Shown in pieces: positions 5,690 through 7,808 of a stretch of DNA of 7,808 nt. Below the pieces are notes generated by a model that was given only the letters and a program-made list of their open reading frames with translations, did no database searches and was not told where the DNA came from. Location: assembly GCA_017999135.1 (NCBI GenBank), contig JAGOBT010000133.1, positions 1 through 7,808 on the forward strand, written 5' to 3'. The position numbers and the translations under genes are program-made. The stretch comes from Burkholderiaceae bacterium (GTDB taxonomy: Bacteria; Pseudomonadota; Gammaproteobacteria; Burkholderiales; Burkholderiaceae_C). The number at the start of each line of letters is the position of its first letter. The stretch's first letter is position 1.

Positions 5690-7808
5690 TCAGGCCCTCA
5701 GCGGGGTGTGGCCGGCAGCGCTGCGCGCCAGCAGCGCCTCGAACGCGTCGGCCGGCATCGGTCGGGCATACAGGTAGCCCTGGTGGACGCCGCAGCCCAG
5801 GCGCTGCAGCGCGGCCGCCTGGGCAGCGGTTTCCACGCCCTCGGCCACCACCTGCAACTGCATCAGCTGCGCCAGTGTCAGCATGGCGGCGATCAGCGCC
5901 GCGTCCTTGCCGCCGCGGTCGACATCCACCACGAAGCTGCGGTCGATCTTGAGCTCGTCGATCGGAAAGCGTTTCAGGTACGCCAGCGACGAGTAGCCGG
6001 TGCCGAAGTCGTCCAGCGACAGCTTGAACCCCTGGTCGTGCAGGGCATGCAGGCGCTCGACCGCGCGGTCCAGGTCGGTCATCAGCATCGATTCGGTGAC
6101 TTCCAGCACCAGGCTGGCAGGCGCCAGGCCATGGCGGTGCACCCGGGCCATCAGGCTGTCGACCAGGTCATCGGCCATGAAGCACGGCGCCGCCACGTTG
6201 ACGGCCAGCGGCAGGCGGGGCAGGCCGCGGTGCGCGCAGCGGGCGGACAGCGCGCACACCTCCTCCAGCACCCAGGCCGTGAGGTCGTGGATCTGCCCCG
6301 TCTCCTCGGCCAGCGCAATGAACTCGGCCGGCGGCAGCAGGCCCCGCACAGGGTGCTGCCAGCGCACCAGGGCCTCGGCGCCTTGCAGGGCGCTGCTGGC
6401 GGCGATGTACTTGGGCTGCATGTACAGCCGCAGTTCGCCCCCGGCGATGGCGCGGCGCAACTCGGATTCGCGCACCAGCCGGGCGCTGGCCTGCGCATTC
6501 ATCGCCTCGTCGAAGAAGCGGTGCTGGCCGGGGCCGGCCGCCTTGGCGGCGTACTGCGCCTGCTCGGCAAACCGGATCAGCTGGCCGGCATCGGTCGCAT
6601 CCCTGGGGAACAGGGCCATGCCGACGGAGGCCGTCAGCCGCAACTCGGTGCCGGCCACGGCGATGGGCTCGGCCACCGTCAGGGCCAGGCGCTCGGCCGC
6701 GCGCGCGGCATGCTCGGGCCGGCCGATGCCGACCAGCAGCACCGTGAAGGCGTTGCCCCCCACGCGCGCCAGCATGCCGACCTGGGTCTGGGCCGGTGTG
6801 GCCAGGTCGCCGGCACGCAGATGGTGCTGCAGGCGCTGTGCCACGATCCGCAGCACCTCGTTGCCGGCGTCATTGCCGAGCGCGTCGTTCACGCTCTTGA
6901 ACCGGTCCAGGTCGATCTGCAGCACGGCGCACTGGCGCCTGCCATGGTCGGCGTCCGCCAGCGTGCGGGCGGCCAGCCGCAGGAAGAACTCGCGGTTCGG
7001 CAGCCCGGTCAGGCCGTCGTGCAGGGCCATGTGCTGGATGCGCCGCTCGGCCTCGACACGTTCGGTGATGTCGTGCGTGATGCCCTCGACCGCCACCTTG
7101 CGCCCCATGGCGTCGCACACCGGTGCCGCCTGCTCGAAGACCGTGCGGTGGATGCCGTCGAAGCGCTCGATGGTGAAGGTCAGCTGGTAGGGTTGGCCCT
7201 GGCTGACCAGGGCTGCGCGGGCGGCGCGCACGCGGTCACGGTCGGCATCGCACACCCGCTGCAGAAAGGCCTCGGCCGACGCGCACTGCGCTGCCTCGGG
7301 CGGGGCGCCAAAGATGCGTGCCAGCTCGTCCGAGCAGCCCATCTGGCCGCCGTCGCCGAGCGACCAGTTGCCCAGGTGGGCCATGCGCTGGGCGCGTGCC
7401 AGGCTCTCGCGGCTCTGGCGGATCGACTCCAGGGCGGCGGCACCGCGCAGCGCGTAGCGCACCCGGTAGACCAGCAGCCCCCAGTGGATGGGCTTGGTGA
7501 TGAAGTCGGTGGCGCCAGCCTGCTGCGCCTGCTCGATCGACGCGATGTCGTCCAGCCCGGTGAGGATCAGCACCGGCACATGCCGGCCATGCTCCAGGCG
7601 GCGCAGCCGGCGGCAGGTCTCGAACCCGTCGATGCCGCCCATCATCACGTCGAGCAGCAGCAGGTCGAACGGCGCGTGGTTGAAGGCGGCCAGCGCTGCC
7701 TCGCCGCTGTCGGTTTCGGTCACGTCGAAGCCGGCGTGGCGCAGGGAGCGTGCCGCCATGTCGCGCACCAGCAGGTCGTCGTCGACCACCAGCAGGCGCG
7801 GGTTCAGG
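5690..7808 (-). CDS. Response regulator REC-PAS-GGDEF(degenerate)-EAL, probable c-di-GMP phosphodiesterase (5' end outside window)
   Basis: The frame stays open to the right edge and reads LNPRLL before VVDDD. The first receiver beta strand therefore begins upstream of the GTG at 7787-7789, and the true start is outside the window. Residue numbers here count from that Val as 1. Domains: REC 1-115 with acidic D3-D5, phospho-acceptor D47, T77 and K99; a helical linker; PAS about 140-245 (PAS_3-like, ending in the usual DITERVEAE); GGDEF about 250-425; EAL about 437-690. The GGDEF signature is GGNAF (344-348), and two other usual residues are changed (GN at 305-306 for GH, GN at 309-310 for GD), so cyclase activity is not expected. 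The EAL domain keeps its known metal and catalytic residues: E472 of EALVRW, N531, E563, D593-D594 of DDFGTGYSS, K614, E650 and Q670. It should hydrolyse c-di-GMP to pGpG in the cytoplasm. Its receiver is the probable acceptor for the Hpt domain of the operon's hybrid kinase. Phosphorylation control of the EAL activity is inferred. Confidence 0.94.
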   Translation of the reverse strand, partial: LNPRLLVVDDDLLVRDMAARSLRHAGFDVTETDSGEAALAAFNHAPFDLLLLDVMMGGIDGFETCRRLRRLEHGRHVPVLILTGLDDIASIEQAQQAGATDFITKPIHWGLLVYRVRYALRGAAALESIRQSRESLARAQRMAHLGNWSLGDGGQMGCSDELARIFGAPPEAAQCASAEAFLQRVCDADRDRVRAARAALVSQGQPYQLTFTIERFDGIHRTVFEQAAPVCDAMGRKVAVEGITHDITERVEAERRIQHMALHDGLTGLPNREFFLRLAARTLADADHGRRQCAVLQIDLDRFKSVNDALGNDAGNEVLRIVAQRLQHHLRAGDLATPAQTQVGMLARVGGNAFTVLLVGIGRPEHAARAAERLALTVAEPIAVAGTELRLTASVGMALFPRDATDAGQLIRFAEQAQYAAKAAGPGQHRFFDEAMNAQASARLVRESELRRAIAGGELRLYMQPKYIAASSALQGAEALVRWQHPVRGLLPPAEFIALAEETGQIHDLTAWVLEEVCALSARCAHRGLPRLPLAVNVAAPCFMADDLVDSLMARVHRHGLAPASLVLEVTESMLMTDLDRAVERLHALHDQGFKLSLDDFGTGYSSLAYLKRFPIDELKIDRSFVVDVDRGGKDAALIAAMLTLAQLMQLQVVAEGVETAAQAAALQRLGCGVHQGYLYARPMPADAFEALLARSAAGHTPLRA
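5695..5699 (-). promoter_or_regulatory. Ribosome binding site of the TonB-dependent receptor gene
   Basis: On the minus strand GAGGG lies nine bases before the ATG at 5683-5685, within the last codons of the upstream EAL gene. This is the best Shine-Dalgarno match at any start in the window, and it supports this Met as the start. The following residues make a good signal peptide. The receptor therefore has its own initiation signal even though it is tightly packed behind the EAL gene. Confidence 0.6.

Noticed and set aside
4309..5952. Plus-strand open frame of 547 codons antisense to the TonB-dependent receptor
   Set aside because: No recognisable motif, and the opposite strand encodes a full receptor with signal peptide, plug and terminal Phe. 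It is treated as a shadow frame, as are the antisense frame at 6000-7190 and the other-frame minus reading at 2322-3311.

Overview
The window is very GC-rich (strong G/C bias at third codon positions) and almost fully coding. It looks like a chromosomal segment of a free-living Gram-negative proteobacterium. The MshP-like pilin-assembly protein together with a TonB-dependent receptor, a YfiR-family protein and large c-di-GMP/phosphorelay proteins fits a high-GC betaproteobacterium of the Burkholderiales (Leptothrix/Rubrivivax/Ideonella-like). That placement is an inference from composition and gene content. I see no RNA genes, CRISPR arrays, insertion sequences or attachment sites, and no gene-free stretch longer than about 20 bases.

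Layout. The left edge (2-388, plus strand) holds the 3' end of an mshP-like gene, normally the distal part of an MSHA type IV pilus cluster. An 18-base gap separates it, tail to tail, from a four-gene minus-strand operon that fills the rest of the window. Read in the direction of transcription (right to left) the operon is: (1) a REC-PAS-GGDEF-EAL response regulator (5690 to beyond the right edge), a probable c-di-GMP phosphodiesterase with a degenerate GGDEF domain; (2) a TonB-dependent outer-membrane receptor (3727-5685); (3) a secreted YfiR-family periplasmic protein (3157-3708); (4) a membrane-bound hybrid histidine kinase (407-3160) with a CHASE8-like periplasmic domain, HAMP, HisKA, HATPase, a degenerate receiver, an intact receiver and a C-terminal Hpt domain. 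Spacings are 4 bp, 18 bp and a 4-bp ATGA overlap, so co-transcription and partial translational coupling are very likely. The operon promoter lies outside the window to the right.

How the genes may work together. All residues of a four-step phosphorelay are present: kinase His279, receiver Asp697, Hpt His858, and the receiver Asp of the EAL protein. The kinase carries the kind of input module (CHASE8 + HAMP) that the diguanylate cyclase YfiN/TpbB has in the Pseudomonas YfiBNR system, and the adjacent gene encodes a YfiR-family protein, the class that represses YfiN from the periplasm. The most attractive reading is a rewired YfiR circuit. An outer-membrane TonB-type receptor and a periplasmic YfiR-like protein would gate a histidine kinase instead of a diguanylate cyclase, and the output would be a phosphorylation-controlled c-di-GMP phosphodiesterase. 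The parts are read from sequence; the wiring is inference.
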